Shown: positions 16,073 to 25,753, counted from the stretch's first letter. The stretch is 64,000 nt of DNA from a bacterium (GCA_016931965.1 JAFGDT010000098.1:52093-116092); one strand, 5' to 3'. Numbers and translations are program-made. Notes: generated by a model not told the origin, from the sequence alone.

Positions 16073-16720
16073 TTATTTCTTCTTAATATAAACCTTTTGC
16101 CCTTTCACTTCGACTCGACCTTCTGCAAAAAGCTGAAGTGTTTCTGCATATATCTGGTGTTCGACTTGAAGGACTCTGGCAGCGAGTGTTTCAGGCGTAT
16201 CCTCCTCTTTAACGACAACAGATTGTTGAGCAACAATCGGTCCGTGGTCATATTCATCATCAACAAGATGAACCGTCACTCCCGTTACCTTGCATCCATA
16301 CTCGAGAACCGATTCGTGAACATGGTGGCCATACATTCCCTTTCCACCAAATGAAGGAAGAAGGGCCGGATGAATATTCAGCAAATGGTTTTTATAAACA
16401 GCGATTACCTCGGGGGGTATTTTCTTCATATATCCGGCCAATACGATAAAATCGACATCATGCTTTTTCAAACAGTCGAGTAAAGCTTCAATAAAAAGAT
16501 CTCTGGATGCATACATCGATTTGACAATAACGGCAGTGGGGATGTTGTTCTTTTTGGCAACAGATAGAGCACCCGCATCCGAGTTATTACTGATAAGACA
16601 TTCAACATTTGCCTGAAGACGACCTTCCTGAATGGCTTGAAGAATGGCTACAAAGTTTGATCCCCTGCCCGATGCAAAGACTCCTAAATGCAGTTTCTTC
16701 GATTCAATCCCTCCCTTCAA
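16073..16720 (-). CDS. purN: Phosphoribosylglycinamide formyltransferase
   Basis: Transfers formyl from 10-formyl-THF to GAR in purine synthesis. The motifs are GVFASGRGSNFVAIL (phosphate binding), LAGYMKKIPPEVI, NIHPALLPSFGGKGMYG with the catalytic Asn-His pair, and VTGVTVHLVDDEYDHGPIVAQ with the catalytic Asp. Length 215 aa is normal. It starts with TTG at 16720, with AAAGGA 9 nt upstream, 18 bp after the GWxTD gene. PurH would follow directly but for the inserted cassette. Confidence 0.95.
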   Translation of the reverse strand: MKGGIESKKLHLGVFASGRGSNFVAILQAIQEGRLQANVECLISNNSDAGALSVAKKNNIPTAVIVKSMYASRDLFIEALLDCLKKHDVDFIVLAGYMKKIPPEVIAVYKNHLLNIHPALLPSFGGKGMYGHHVHESVLEYGCKVTGVTVHLVDDEYDHGPIVAQQSVVVKEEDTPETLAARVLQVEHQIYAETLQLFAEGRVEVKGQKVYIKKK

Positions 16721-16738
16721 TAATGTAAATCCTTTACA

Positions 16739-18043
16739 TCATCTGATTCGATCTGTCAGATCCCAAAAATCTTCTGGATTGACCAGCCTCAACTCTCCAT
16801 ATCCTGAAAAGGACTGGAAAATAAAACGGGTGCTCCACTGATAATAATACCATATATCATAGGGGTATGTGTCAAGGTCAAAAGGATGCCTTTCTACTTC
16901 ATCAGGTGCACCCAGAGTAATAAAAACCATTCCTCGATCAGTCTCCCATCCGTTATTTTGTGATCCAAAAGCTTCATTGGCAAATTGAACCCTGCGATAA
17001 TATTCTTCCATATTTTCATTATTTCTTGTTCCCGGTGTTGGATCCTTCGAATTCCAAAATGCTATAAAAAGTCTTTGTTTCTCTTCATCTTCAGCATTTC
17101 TCATCTTTTTGATTTCGTCACCTTCAGCAATATACCTTAATTGTTCGATGGCTTCATCAAGATCCGAAATAACTGACGGTAAACCCATCCAGCGAATCGT
17201 AAAATCCTTTTGGCGTCTGATCACAGCATCCTCTTCCCCGACTTCCAATACCAACCGATATTGTCCGCTTACTAGATCATTTCTAGAAATTTCGATAACA
17301 TCCTCTGTTTTAGCCCCTTCCAACACCCTGTAGTGTGATTCCTGACGAAGAACCTTCTCTTTCAAATCCTGAATTTCATAGACAACACTTACAGAATCGA
17401 TAGAAAGACGGTTATAAATTTCATAATAGAGAAAAAGGGATTTTTGATCACTGCCAAAATTATTCAGGACATTGGGTTCAAGGGTCAATCCGCCGTTTAA
17501 ATCAACAGCAACGGTATCTGTAAACAAGATATCGCTGACCTGAAAAGAGGCTCCATTGTAATCGGGCACCGTAATATCCATTTTTTGATAGCCGGTTTTC
17601 TTCGTATCGAGATCCATCAATTCGATTAAAATTTCATAATCTCCGGGAGTCACAGGAAACTCAATTTCAACAAGGTCAAATTCCATAATCGAATTGGTTC
17701 TTTCAAAACGGCCAACAGCAACGCTGCGTTTCACAATTTTCCCGTTTTCCTGGTTCCCCTGAATGTTGAAAGCCACGACAGAGACTTCATATTCTGCTCG
17801 ATATTGATTACCCAATTGAATGAATTGAAGTTCATCATAACTGACCTTTGAATAAAATTTTAATAAACTCATTCCTGAATCTTCTGCAGCAAATGAAACC
17901 ACATCAAAATAATATTCCGGGATCCCTTCTTCTATAATTGGCTGCATCTCTGGAAGCTGGGCATGCACGATATGAGCACCGATGACGGATACAATAAACA
18001 GCAAACAATAAATGAATAGAATATTTCTTTTATTTTTTCTCAT
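16739..18043 (-). CDS. GWxTD domain secreted protein
   Basis: A secreted or periplasmic protein of unknown function. It has an N-terminal signal peptide (residues 1-29, ending HIVHAQ), a beta-rich middle and the C-terminal GWxTD domain. This last contains FIAFWNSKDPTPGTRNNE and NNGWETDRGMVFITLGAPDEV, the signature of the family. Such proteins are common in KSB1, Acidobacteria, Calditrichota and related phyla. Start ATG has AAGGAG 7 nt upstream. It lies 11 bp after rimO within the long operon. Confidence 0.88.
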   Translation of the reverse strand: MRKNKRNILFIYCLLFIVSVIGAHIVHAQLPEMQPIIEEGIPEYYFDVVSFAAEDSGMSLLKFYSKVSYDELQFIQLGNQYRAEYEVSVVAFNIQGNQENGKIVKRSVAVGRFERTNSIMEFDLVEIEFPVTPGDYEILIELMDLDTKKTGYQKMDITVPDYNGASFQVSDILFTDTVAVDLNGGLTLEPNVLNNFGSDQKSLFLYYEIYNRLSIDSVSVVYEIQDLKEKVLRQESHYRVLEGAKTEDVIEISRNDLVSGQYRLVLEVGEEDAVIRRQKDFTIRWMGLPSVISDLDEAIEQLRYIAEGDEIKKMRNAEDEEKQRLFIAFWNSKDPTPGTRNNENMEEYYRRVQFANEAFGSQNNGWETDRGMVFITLGAPDEVERHPFDLDTYPYDIWYYYQWSTRFIFQSFSGYGELRLVNPEDFWDLTDRIR

Positions 18044-18054
18044 GATTATACTCC

Positions 18055-19365
18055 TTATCTATCATAAACAGTGACACCGAAAAGGTCATAGGCAGAAGAC
18101 GATTTTATCCTGACTGGAACGATCTCCCCTATAATTGCTTTATTTTGAATCCATACAGTCTGATCGATATCAAGACAATCTCCTTCGCTCCTTCCAAAAT
18201 ATAATTTCCTTTCTCTGTCATATCCTTCGACAAGGACAGACATGATGCTTGATTCTCGGGTACGATTTAAATCATACGAGATGGCCTGCTGGGTTTCCAT
18301 AAGGATTCGATACCGTTCCTCAGCGATCTCTTTGGGCACAAGAGATTTTCGTCGAAAAGATTGAGTTCCTTCTTCCGGTGAATAAACAAATGCACCCAAT
18401 CTCTCGAAACGTGTCTCTCGGATAAAATCAAGAAGTTCTTGAAACATGGTTTCTGTTTCTCCGGGAAATCCTACAATAAAAGTGGAACGAAGGAACAACC
18501 CTGGCATTTTACTCCGGATACGATCAATTAATGATTCAACAAATGCTCTCTGCATACCACGCCCCATATCCAAAAGCAGATCATCAGAAATATGCTGTAT
18601 GGGCATGTCCAGATAGCGACATATCTTTTCTTCGCATGCGATCATTTCAATCAGTTCTTCAGTAACGTGGGCAGGATGAGTGTACATGAGCCGAATCCAC
18701 TGGATGCCATCAATAGAAACCAGTTGATTAAGAAGACAAACAAGATTAACGTTTTCATCCAAATCCTGACCGTATGCCGTCGTATCTTGGGCAACCAGAA
18801 TAATTTCTTTCACACCCCTATTTGCCAGGTGGGTCGCTTCATCAATAATACTAGAGATCGATCGACTCCGATATCGGCCTTTAATCATGGGAATCGCACA
18901 AAATGTACAGAGATGATTACAACCGTCTGCTATTTTTAAATAGGCTGTATGCGGAGGCGTGGAGAGAATGCGTCTTGAATAAGCTTCGTCATCCCAGCGA
19001 TAGGAGCCGTTGAAAAAAAATCGCCCCATCTCCTCATAAGGCTCCACACCAAAGTATCCGTCCACTTCCGGGATCTCTTTTTCAATTGCATTTCGATAAC
19101 GCTGGGTAAAACAACCCCATACATAGACTTTTTTATGATTTCCGTTTTTCTTATATTCAAGCATCTTGAGAATCGTATCAATAGATTCCTTTTTAGCATC
19201 CTCAATAAAACCACATGTATTGATTAAAATTACATCCGCCTGCTCAACGTTTCCCACCAGTTCCATCCCGCACCGTATAAGCTCGCCGGCTAGAATACCG
19301 GAATCAACCTCATTTTTGGGACAACCCAGTGTAACCAAAGCGAATGTCTCTTTTCGTGGACTCAA
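18055..19365 (-). CDS. rimO: Ribosomal protein uS12 methylthiotransferase RimO
   Basis: Radical SAM enzyme adding a methylthio group to an Asp of ribosomal protein uS12. The N-terminal cluster cysteines are C15 (LGCPKNEVDSG, the RimO-type sequence), C51 and C85. The radical SAM CxxxCxxC is C149-C153-C156 (CNHLCTFC). A TRAM-like domain forms the C-terminus. The CPKNxVD motif favours RimO over MiaB. It starts with TTG at 19365 with a weak Shine-Dalgarno. At 436 aa the length is normal. Confidence 0.94.
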   Translation of the reverse strand: MSPRKETFALVTLGCPKNEVDSGILAGELIRCGMELVGNVEQADVILINTCGFIEDAKKESIDTILKMLEYKKNGNHKKVYVWGCFTQRYRNAIEKEIPEVDGYFGVEPYEEMGRFFFNGSYRWDDEAYSRRILSTPPHTAYLKIADGCNHLCTFCAIPMIKGRYRSRSISSIIDEATHLANRGVKEIILVAQDTTAYGQDLDENVNLVCLLNQLVSIDGIQWIRLMYTHPAHVTEELIEMIACEEKICRYLDMPIQHISDDLLLDMGRGMQRAFVESLIDRIRSKMPGLFLRSTFIVGFPGETETMFQELLDFIRETRFERLGAFVYSPEEGTQSFRRKSLVPKEIAEERYRILMETQQAISYDLNRTRESSIMSVLVEGYDRERKLYFGRSEGDCLDIDQTVWIQNKAIIGEIVPVRIKSSSAYDLFGVTVYDR

Positions 19366-19396
19366 ATCTTAAACTCTCGACAAACAATAACAAAAT

Positions 19397-20314
19397 CTAT
19401 TCAAATAAACCTTCTACAAAGGATTCCGCATTGAACTCCAACAAATCCTCCCGCCCTTCTCCGATACCGACCCATTTGACCGGTATCCCAAGTTTCTGAT
19501 GGATACTGATAACCATGCCGCCTTTTGCCGTACCATCCAATTTGGTTAAAACAATGCCTGTCACGCCGACAGCTTCATGAAACAATTTAACCTGATTCAT
19601 TCCATTCTGACCCGTTGTCGCATCCAGAACAAACAGAACCTCGTGAGGTGCTGTTTCCATCTTCCTCTTTAATACTCTGCATATTTTTTTCAGTTCCTCC
19701 ATCAGATTCATTTTCGTATGAAATCTGCCTGCTGTGTCTACGATAAGCACATCCGTTCGCCTGGACTGAGCTGCATCCAGAGCATCAAAGGCCACAGAAG
19801 CAGCATCCCCTCCCCTTTTCTGCTGCACGATATCTGCAGAGACCCGGTCGGCCCAGACGGACAACTGTTCCCCTGCACCGGCTCGAAATGTATCCGCACA
19901 AGCCAACAGTACCTTTAAGCCATCTTTTGAAAAACGATAAGCCAGCTTTCCGATCGTCGTTGTCTTTCCTGTGCCATTCACACCCACAACAACAATCACA
20001 TGGGGCTTCTCTATAACATATTGATTCATTTGCTCTTTTTCGAAAGACACCATTTCGACAATTCTCTTTTTCAGGAAGAAATACACAGTCTCCTCCGACC
20101 AGGACATGTTCCCCCGAACGACCTCCTTAAAAGCCTCGATCAGTTTTAATGTTGTGTCGACTCCAAAGTCGGCTTCGATAAGTACCTCTTCGATCTTATC
20201 CAAAAGCGCTTCATCAACCGAACGTTTCCCGGCCAAAATATTCGCAAGTTTTCCAAAAACCTTCTGCCTGGTTCTTTGCAGACCGAACTTCCACTTTCCC
20301 AGATTTTCAGCCAT
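19397..20314 (-). CDS. ftsY: Signal recognition particle receptor FtsY
   Basis: SRP-type GTPase that delivers ribosome-nascent-chain complexes to the membrane. An N-domain is followed by the G domain: GVNGTGKTTT (111-120), a DTAGRFHTK motif and TKLDGTAKGG. It lacks the long acidic N-terminal extension seen in E. coli. It overlaps the end of pgsA by 8 bp. Confidence 0.95.
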   Translation of the reverse strand: MAENLGKWKFGLQRTRQKVFGKLANILAGKRSVDEALLDKIEEVLIEADFGVDTTLKLIEAFKEVVRGNMSWSEETVYFFLKKRIVEMVSFEKEQMNQYVIEKPHVIVVVGVNGTGKTTTIGKLAYRFSKDGLKVLLACADTFRAGAGEQLSVWADRVSADIVQQKRGGDAASVAFDALDAAQSRRTDVLIVDTAGRFHTKMNLMEELKKICRVLKRKMETAPHEVLFVLDATTGQNGMNQVKLFHEAVGVTGIVLTKLDGTAKGGMVISIHQKLGIPVKWVGIGEGREDLLEFNAESFVEGLFE

Positions 20315-20882
20315 TCATGGTCTCATCATTTTTTATATTAGCACGGGACTCTTTGACCCTTTGGAGAAACAACCGAAAATAAATCCAGGAAGAATAAAGC
20401 GTCAGGATAAAAGCGACCCATACCATGATCGCACCGACTGCTGGCAATTGCATGGCATAGAAAAATAGCGTCACAGCCGTGGCGAATGCGGAATTTTTGC
20501 CGGCCCTGTTGGATTCCATCACACCCCTTTTTCGCACGATCACGGAAAAGCTGCACACCAAAAGCGTGACTTCCCGAACCAAAAGAAATATAAAAAACCA
20601 GACCGGTAATGGATAGAGGGGAGAGAGTACCAATAAAATAGATACGGCCAGTGCATCTACCTTGTCGATGAGTGGATCCAAAACACGACCCAGATTCGAA
20701 CGTTGATTCAACCGTCTCGCAAAATAACCATCCCAAAAATCAGTGGCGATTGCAGCAACAATCCAGAGTAAAGCATACGCCCTCTGACCCCGCCCAAGCG
20801 TGATGAGAATAGGTATCAGCAGAAAAAGACGTGATAAGCTCAAAAAATTGGGGACAGTCCAGATGGCATTTTCACGATTCAT
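20307..20882 (-). CDS. pgsA: CDP-alcohol phosphatidyltransferase (PgsA-like)
   Basis: Probably makes phosphatidylglycerophosphate from CDP-diacylglycerol and glycerol-3-phosphate. The CDP-OH-P motif DG-x2-AR-x8-G-x3-D-x3-D is present in WDGYFARRLNQRSNLGRVLDPLIDKV (about 48-73, given in part), within a 191-residue polytopic protein. Its start overlaps the geranylgeranyl reductase stop (ATGA), and ftsY overlaps its end. Given the isoprenoid genes upstream, another CDP-lipid acceptor is possible but not shown. Confidence 0.88.
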   Translation of the reverse strand: MNRENAIWTVPNFLSLSRLFLLIPILITLGRGQRAYALLWIVAAIATDFWDGYFARRLNQRSNLGRVLDPLIDKVDALAVSILLVLSPLYPLPVWFFIFLLVREVTLLVCSFSVIVRKRGVMESNRAGKNSAFATAVTLFFYAMQLPAVGAIMVWVAFILTLYSSWIYFRLFLQRVKESRANIKNDETMNG

Positions 20883-22063
20883 CGGCTGCTTCCTTTTCCA
20901 AAAACCTTAATGGCCTCCAAAATCAATTTCGGGTGCTTGATCAATGCTGTTTTTAAAATTCGAAGAATGGTCCTTTCCTCGGTTGGAATTTTTAGGAGCG
21001 TGTGGGCAATACGATTCAACTCATCGTCAGAAATCCCAACAACGAATTTTTTGATTTGATAACACCTTTCGTTGCTCTTGCCCTCTGCTTTGTGCCACGC
21101 TTTGGGATAAGCAGAGAGCTTCTTGGCGGATACATTGCCTGTTCGAATCGCATCACCGGCAACCTCGCCAGCCATCTTGCCAGCAATCATCCCATTCAAT
21201 ATCCCCCCCCCACTCAGTGGATTCGCCTGATGGGCCGCATCGCCAACCAGCATCAATCCATCTCGCACAATTTCTTTCAAAGTGGGGACAGTAGGGACAC
21301 CCCCAGCCACCAAGGTCAATATGGAACCATTCGGGAATTTTCGATTCACAAAATCCTGAAGATAGGCCAGTGGTTTTTTTGTCTTCGGATAGATCCCGGA
21401 AATGCCCAATCCCACATTGGCCGTTCTCTCTCCTTTTGGAAAGATCCAGAGATATCCACCCGGAGCGATGTCACGTCCAAAATAAAATTCCGCGACATCG
21501 GAATCGATATCAACGTCCGTCATTGTCATTTGTACGCATGTATCCATTTCCAAAGGAGAGGTATGGGTTTTCATACCTGCCCAGCGTCCGACGCGGGATT
21601 CGACCCCGTCAGCTCCAATCACAATTGAACTGGAAATGGTATAGATCTGATTCAGATGATCGACTTTCACACCCTTGACAAACCCGTTTTCGATAACAAG
21701 ATCATAAACATAGGCCTTGGTTAGGACATCGGTCCCTGCCTTTGCCGCCATGGCGGCCAAATCATAATCAAAAAGCTTTCGATGGAGGATGAATCCCGAT
21801 TCGCCACTATCCACTTCAATCATGGTTTCGTCCGGTGCAATAAGACGAACCCGTTTAATAATCTGTGCAATCCAATGATCTTGAATATCGACACAGCGGC
21901 GAAGCCCCAATTCCGATACACCTTCGGCGCAGCGCACCGGTGTACCGATTTCCCGATCCTTTTCAAGAAGAAGCACCGACGCGCCCTTTTCTGAAGCATG
22001 TTTTGCAGCCCATGATCCAGCTGGCCCACCTCCCACAACAATGATATCGTACCGGTTTTTCAT
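20879..22063 (-). CDS. Geranylgeranyl reductase family flavoprotein
   Basis: FAD-dependent reductase of the family that saturates geranylgeranyl chains of lipids or quinones. The Rossmann motif is VVGGGPAG (residues 9-16). CAEGV with C45 matches the cysteine region of archaeal enzymes. GYLWIFPKG is the family's YxWxFPxG motif, and GDAAHQANPLSGGGI binds FAD. The start at 22063 is chosen because GAGGTG precedes it and its ATG overlaps the ferredoxin stop (ATGA); a longer ORF begins 60 nt upstream inside the ferredoxin gene. The adjacent ferredoxin and UbiA prenyltransferase suggest a shared isoprenoid-lipid pathway. A quinone side-chain role (MenJ-like) is the main alternative. Confidence 0.87.
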   Translation of the reverse strand: MKNRYDIIVVGGGPAGSWAAKHASEKGASVLLLEKDREIGTPVRCAEGVSELGLRRCVDIQDHWIAQIIKRVRLIAPDETMIEVDSGESGFILHRKLFDYDLAAMAAKAGTDVLTKAYVYDLVIENGFVKGVKVDHLNQIYTISSSIVIGADGVESRVGRWAGMKTHTSPLEMDTCVQMTMTDVDIDSDVAEFYFGRDIAPGGYLWIFPKGERTANVGLGISGIYPKTKKPLAYLQDFVNRKFPNGSILTLVAGGVPTVPTLKEIVRDGLMLVGDAAHQANPLSGGGILNGMIAGKMAGEVAGDAIRTGNVSAKKLSAYPKAWHKAEGKSNERCYQIKKFVVGISDDELNRIAHTLLKIPTEERTILRILKTALIKHPKLILEAIKVFGKGSSR

Positions 22064-22245
22064 TCCCTCACCTCTGGGATACCCAACGGGCAAATATCGA
22101 CACAGAACCGACAGATCGTACACCGCTTCCTATCAATCCGGATGATTGATTCACGCAATTCAATGGCATCCGAAGGACAGACACTGACACAGATCCCGCA
22201 AAAATCACATCTCTCAACATCGATTTCAACAACAGGTTGATTCAT
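22060..22245 (-). CDS. 2[4Fe-4S] ferredoxin
   Basis: A 61-residue ferredoxin with two CxxCxxCxxxCP clusters: CDFCGICVSVCP near the N-terminus and CTICRFCVDICP near the C-terminus. It is translationally coupled to the geranylgeranyl reductase and is its probable electron donor. In Methanosarcina acetivorans the geranylgeranyl reductase is known to work with a neighbouring ferredoxin. ATG at 22245 is preferred (AGGA 5 nt upstream) over the GTG one codon earlier. Confidence 0.9.
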   Translation of the reverse strand: MNQPVVEIDVERCDFCGICVSVCPSDAIELRESIIRIDRKRCTICRFCVDICPLGIPEVRE

Positions 22246-22319
22246 CACTATCCTACAATCGAATGATTCGATACACTATTAAAAGAATATTTTAAGTTTA
22301 CCCGACCCTTATCCTTCGG

Positions 22320-23252
22320 TTATGAACTCTTGAAACTCGGGTAATTAAAATCAAAACGCTTCCTGTAATACCACTTTGAAAGAAAGAACACAAGAAATAT
22401 CGGGACAAAATACCAGGGAAAATAGAAACAGACCACGACAGCCAGAACAAGCACAGAAAACTTAGTTGCCCGCATGACATTGGACAAGTTAGGTTTCAAA
22501 GCACCCAGAACAAATAAGGGCAAAACAAGAAGAGCGGGAATAAAAAGAAGCCTGTCTCGAAACAGCAGAGCGAAGCCAACCGTCAGAATTTCCAAAACCA
22601 GCGCCCAAAATGATGTGGCTTTGATACCGAACCGGACACCAAAAGTGATTTTGCCCGTCTTTGCATCGCCCTCCACATCCGGAAGCGTTGTGTTGAGAAA
22701 AACGGCAGCCCCGGCCAGTGTGTAAGGAATTACACGAAGAGGAACAATCTCTCTTCCCCCACCCGTTATCCAACCCAGACAATAGATGATCAATCCGCCT
22801 GTCCCGTTTGTGACAATTCCCATAATGGGTCGATCTTTCCATTGGGTCGGAGGATAGTTATAGGCATATCCCGACAAAAGAGTCAGAATCAGAAATCCAA
22901 AGCCGATCCGTAAATCTGCAAGAAATCCTATCGTCAATCCGATCATCACCAAAAATACAGCTTCCCAGTAAGCATGCTTAACCGGAACAATCCCATTGGC
23001 AAGAAGAAACAGTTTATTGTTTGCCCTGTCTGTTTCAATATCTCGAATTTGATTCAGAATAAAAATACTTCCCATTAAGCCCGTCAGACCGATCACCACC
23101 TCTATCAGAGACATTGAAGGGATCAATGAACCTCCTATTTTCTCCAACTTCATTCCACCCAGATAGCCCGCAAGAAAGAACGTCCAGATTGGATAAAAGA
23201 GTGTTGGACGAAGCAAAAAAAGATAATCCAATAGGGCAATACTTTTTTTCAT
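22320..23252 (-). CDS. UbiA-family prenyltransferase
   Basis: Integral membrane prenyltransferase (310 aa, about eight to nine hydrophobic segments). Both Asp-rich motifs are present: NQIRDIETD (N67, D71, D75) and LPDVEGDAKTGK (D192, D196). Such enzymes move polyprenyl groups to aromatic rings, heme, or geranylgeranylglyceryl phosphate. The archaeal DGGGP synthase motif NxPxRPIPSG is not conserved (RANNKLFLLANG). Its start overlaps the purF stop (ATGA). The substrate is open; the ferredoxin and geranylgeranyl reductase downstream make a lipid or quinone isoprenoid likely. Confidence 0.85.
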   Translation of the reverse strand: MKKSIALLDYLFLLRPTLFYPIWTFFLAGYLGGMKLEKIGGSLIPSMSLIEVVIGLTGLMGSIFILNQIRDIETDRANNKLFLLANGIVPVKHAYWEAVFLVMIGLTIGFLADLRIGFGFLILTLLSGYAYNYPPTQWKDRPIMGIVTNGTGGLIIYCLGWITGGGREIVPLRVIPYTLAGAAVFLNTTLPDVEGDAKTGKITFGVRFGIKATSFWALVLEILTVGFALLFRDRLLFIPALLVLPLFVLGALKPNLSNVMRATKFSVLVLAVVVCFYFPWYFVPIFLVFFLSKWYYRKRFDFNYPSFKSS

Positions 23253-24685
23253 ACAATCTCTTGAAAGGGTTGGATGTACTGATTTTTCGAAACGGTTTTA
23301 TCAACAGGAACAGGATACTGGCCATCAAAACAGGCGGTACAGTATCCCCTTCCTTCCTTGGGGACTGCGCTGATCAGTCCCTCTAAAGACAGATAACCCA
23401 AACTGTCCACATCGAGATGATTTTTAACCTCCTCAACAGACATGGAAGAGGCAATGAGCTCCTTCTGACTTGGGAAATCCATTCCATAATAACAGGGATA
23501 CCGGATAGGAGGAGAACTGACACGGACATGGATTTCCTTGGCGCCCGCCTTTCGCAAAAGCCGAGCTAATATCTTCAATGTTGTGCCTCTCACGATGGAA
23601 TCTTCAACGACGACAACACGTTTTCCTCTTAAAACGCCTCCTACCGGGTTGAATTTGACCTTCACATGGATATCTCGGATATTTTGATGGGGTTCGATAA
23701 ACGTTCTGCCGATGTAATGATTCCGAATCAGACCCAATTCGAACGGAATCCCTGAATGGTTGGCATATCCCAAAGCAGCCGTATTGCTTGAATCCGGAAC
23801 GGCGATAACAATGTCCGCTTCCGCAGGATGCTCCATGGCCAGCTCTTTTCCCAGCTTCCTCCTGGTTTTATCGACATATTCCCCAAAAATTCGGCTGTCC
23901 GGACGCGAAAAGTAAATAAACTCAAAAATACAGTGGGTTCGATGACTCTTTGAAGTCAAACATTCTGATTGAACGCCTCTTTCATCAATCACCAGAATTT
24001 CTCCAGGATGCACATCTCTGACATATTCGGCTCCAATGAGATCCATCGCACAGGTCTCGGAGGCAATGACCGATCCATTGCGAAGGGATCCCAAAGCCAG
24101 TGGCCGAAAACCATGGGGATCCCTTGCAGCAATCAGTTTGTTCTTCGTCAACATGACAAGCGAATAGGCGCCTCGAACCTGGTTGAGAGCTTCTCTAATT
24201 TGGGATAATGGATCTGTCTTTTGGGATCTGGCAATAAGATGAACAATAATTTCACTGTCCGTTGTCGTTTGAAAAAGGGCTCCCTCTTCCTGGAGCATAG
24301 TTCGTAAATCCCGCCCATTGACGAGATTGCCGTTATGACCCAATGCCAGGGGACCATTCTTCATGTTCACCAGAATAGGCTGTATATTCATTTTGTCATC
24401 GGCTCCCGTCGTTGAATATCGGTTATGCCCAATCGCAATACGTCCTTTGAGATCCTTGATCGTTTCATGTGTTGTAAATACCTCATTGACCAAGCCCCGG
24501 CCTTTATGAGAATAGACCGTCTCACCATCCGAGGACACAATGCCTGCTCCTTCCTGTCCGCGATGTTGAAGAGCATAGAGTCCCAAATAGGCCATCTCGG
24601 CTGCTTCAGGATGGTCATAGACACCCATGATGCCACAAAATGTTTTGGGTTTGTCTTTTACGAATGCATCCATCACCTTCACCAT
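23249..24685 (-). CDS. purF: Amidophosphoribosyltransferase
   Basis: First committed enzyme of purine synthesis, making phosphoribosylamine from PRPP and glutamine. A 16-residue propeptide precedes the catalytic Cys17 (FCGIMGVYDH), exposed after processing. The Ntn glutaminase domain has LQHRGQEGAGI and GHNRYSTTG. The PRPP motif is VVVVEDSIVRGTT. At 478 aa its length is normal. It lies 3 bp after the PHP gene and overlaps the UbiA start. Confidence 0.96.
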   Translation of the reverse strand: MVKVMDAFVKDKPKTFCGIMGVYDHPEAAEMAYLGLYALQHRGQEGAGIVSSDGETVYSHKGRGLVNEVFTTHETIKDLKGRIAIGHNRYSTTGADDKMNIQPILVNMKNGPLALGHNGNLVNGRDLRTMLQEEGALFQTTTDSEIIVHLIARSQKTDPLSQIREALNQVRGAYSLVMLTKNKLIAARDPHGFRPLALGSLRNGSVIASETCAMDLIGAEYVRDVHPGEILVIDERGVQSECLTSKSHRTHCIFEFIYFSRPDSRIFGEYVDKTRRKLGKELAMEHPAEADIVIAVPDSSNTAALGYANHSGIPFELGLIRNHYIGRTFIEPHQNIRDIHVKVKFNPVGGVLRGKRVVVVEDSIVRGTTLKILARLLRKAGAKEIHVRVSSPPIRYPCYYGMDFPSQKELIASSMSVEEVKNHLDVDSLGYLSLEGLISAVPKEGRGYCTACFDGQYPVPVDKTVSKNQYIQPFQEIV

Positions 24686-24688
24686 TGA

Positions 24689-25753
24689 CTATTTCCCTAC
24701 AACGATTGGATTGGAATAGATCCATCCGCGCCGTTTTCGAAAAATTTCGACCCGATAAACACCTTCTTTTTCACTCCGATGATCAATCGTATTTCCCTTT
24801 TTCCGCTGTATTTCCCGACCGTCTTTCAACAGCCGTATGAGACCCGAAAGGGGCGAACGAACCCGAAACACCAGTCCGCCTTGCTCGGGTATCCGACTGC
24901 CCATGATAAAAGTCTCATGTTTACCCTCTGCCCAAAATCGAAAACCCTTTCCGTTTCCTATCGAAGCATTCGAAATGAAACAGCGACCGTGTGATAAAGC
25001 TTCGAAAATATCCTTCTCTGCTTCTTCGAACAACAGGGGTCTGCGATCGGCTGTGTACAACGGTTTATGTAATAGAAGATGTGTTCGAATCGATCGAAAC
25101 TGAACTTTATAAGGATAGATTTCCACAGGAATGAATCCAAACAGTTTGATGTGGAAACCGTGTACATCGATGCCGCCCACACCGACGATGCGTCTGGAAC
25201 GGTTGAATTGATCCCACCGCTCCAGTGTTTCCCAGACAGGAAATCGTATGGATCGTAAGGGATGCCAGATTCGCCACAGAAAATTACGCAAGGTCACACC
25301 CTCCAGCCATTCTGAAAGCTGGTTCCATATTTCGATGCCGTCAAATCCTTCGACATCCCAATCCGTCCAGGGATAAGGAGGATAGGCGTCCGAAAAAGCC
25401 CTTTTTTCAGCGGGGTGCGCAATGACACCGAATCCTCCCATTTCCCTGATCCATCGCACATAGGCTTTCGCACCCAATCCTTTCTCGGGTTCCCGATCGA
25501 TTCTGAAAGCCAAATAGTGATTCCGATCATCAGGATCATTGATTTCACAGCCAATGATAACAAGTACGCTCCCATGCCATCCTTCCAGTCCCTGTCGTTT
25601 TGGTTCGAGTGTATTATGGTCGCTGAACATCAGATAATCGAGATTTTTATTCTCGGCGATCTGGGCAATTTCAGGAATAGAAAGGGAACCATCCGAGAAA
25701 TCCGAATGAAGATGGATCGCTCCGACAACTTCATGGAAAGATTCTGCCACCAT
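24689..25753 (-). CDS. PHP-domain phosphoesterase
   Basis: Predicted metal-dependent phosphoesterase. PHP motifs: HLHSDFSDGSLSIPEIA (about 17-33), MFSDHNTL, a GCEIN acidic site, an IAHPAEKRAF segment and GGIDVHGFH. The C-terminal part (about 265-354) looks like a beta-sandwich (LVFRVRSPLSGLIRLLKDG). Substrate unknown. It starts 5 bp after the HD gene. Confidence 0.85.
   Translation of the reverse strand: MVAESFHEVVGAIHLHSDFSDGSLSIPEIAQIAENKNLDYLMFSDHNTLEPKRQGLEGWHGSVLVIIGCEINDPDDRNHYLAFRIDREPEKGLGAKAYVRWIREMGGFGVIAHPAEKRAFSDAYPPYPWTDWDVEGFDGIEIWNQLSEWLEGVTLRNFLWRIWHPLRSIRFPVWETLERWDQFNRSRRIVGVGGIDVHGFHIKLFGFIPVEIYPYKVQFRSIRTHLLLHKPLYTADRRPLLFEEAEKDIFEALSHGRCFISNASIGNGKGFRFWAEGKHETFIMGSRIPEQGGLVFRVRSPLSGLIRLLKDGREIQRKKGNTIDHRSEKEGVYRVEIFRKRRGWIYSNPIVVGK

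Noticed and set aside
20680..20705. GATTCGAAC string resembling a tRNA T-loop
   Set aside because: It lies inside the conserved pgsA active-site coding sequence and no cloverleaf can be drawn around it.
21002..21628. 208-aa plus-strand frame over the geranylgeranyl reductase
   Set aside because: Antisense shadow of a recognised enzyme.
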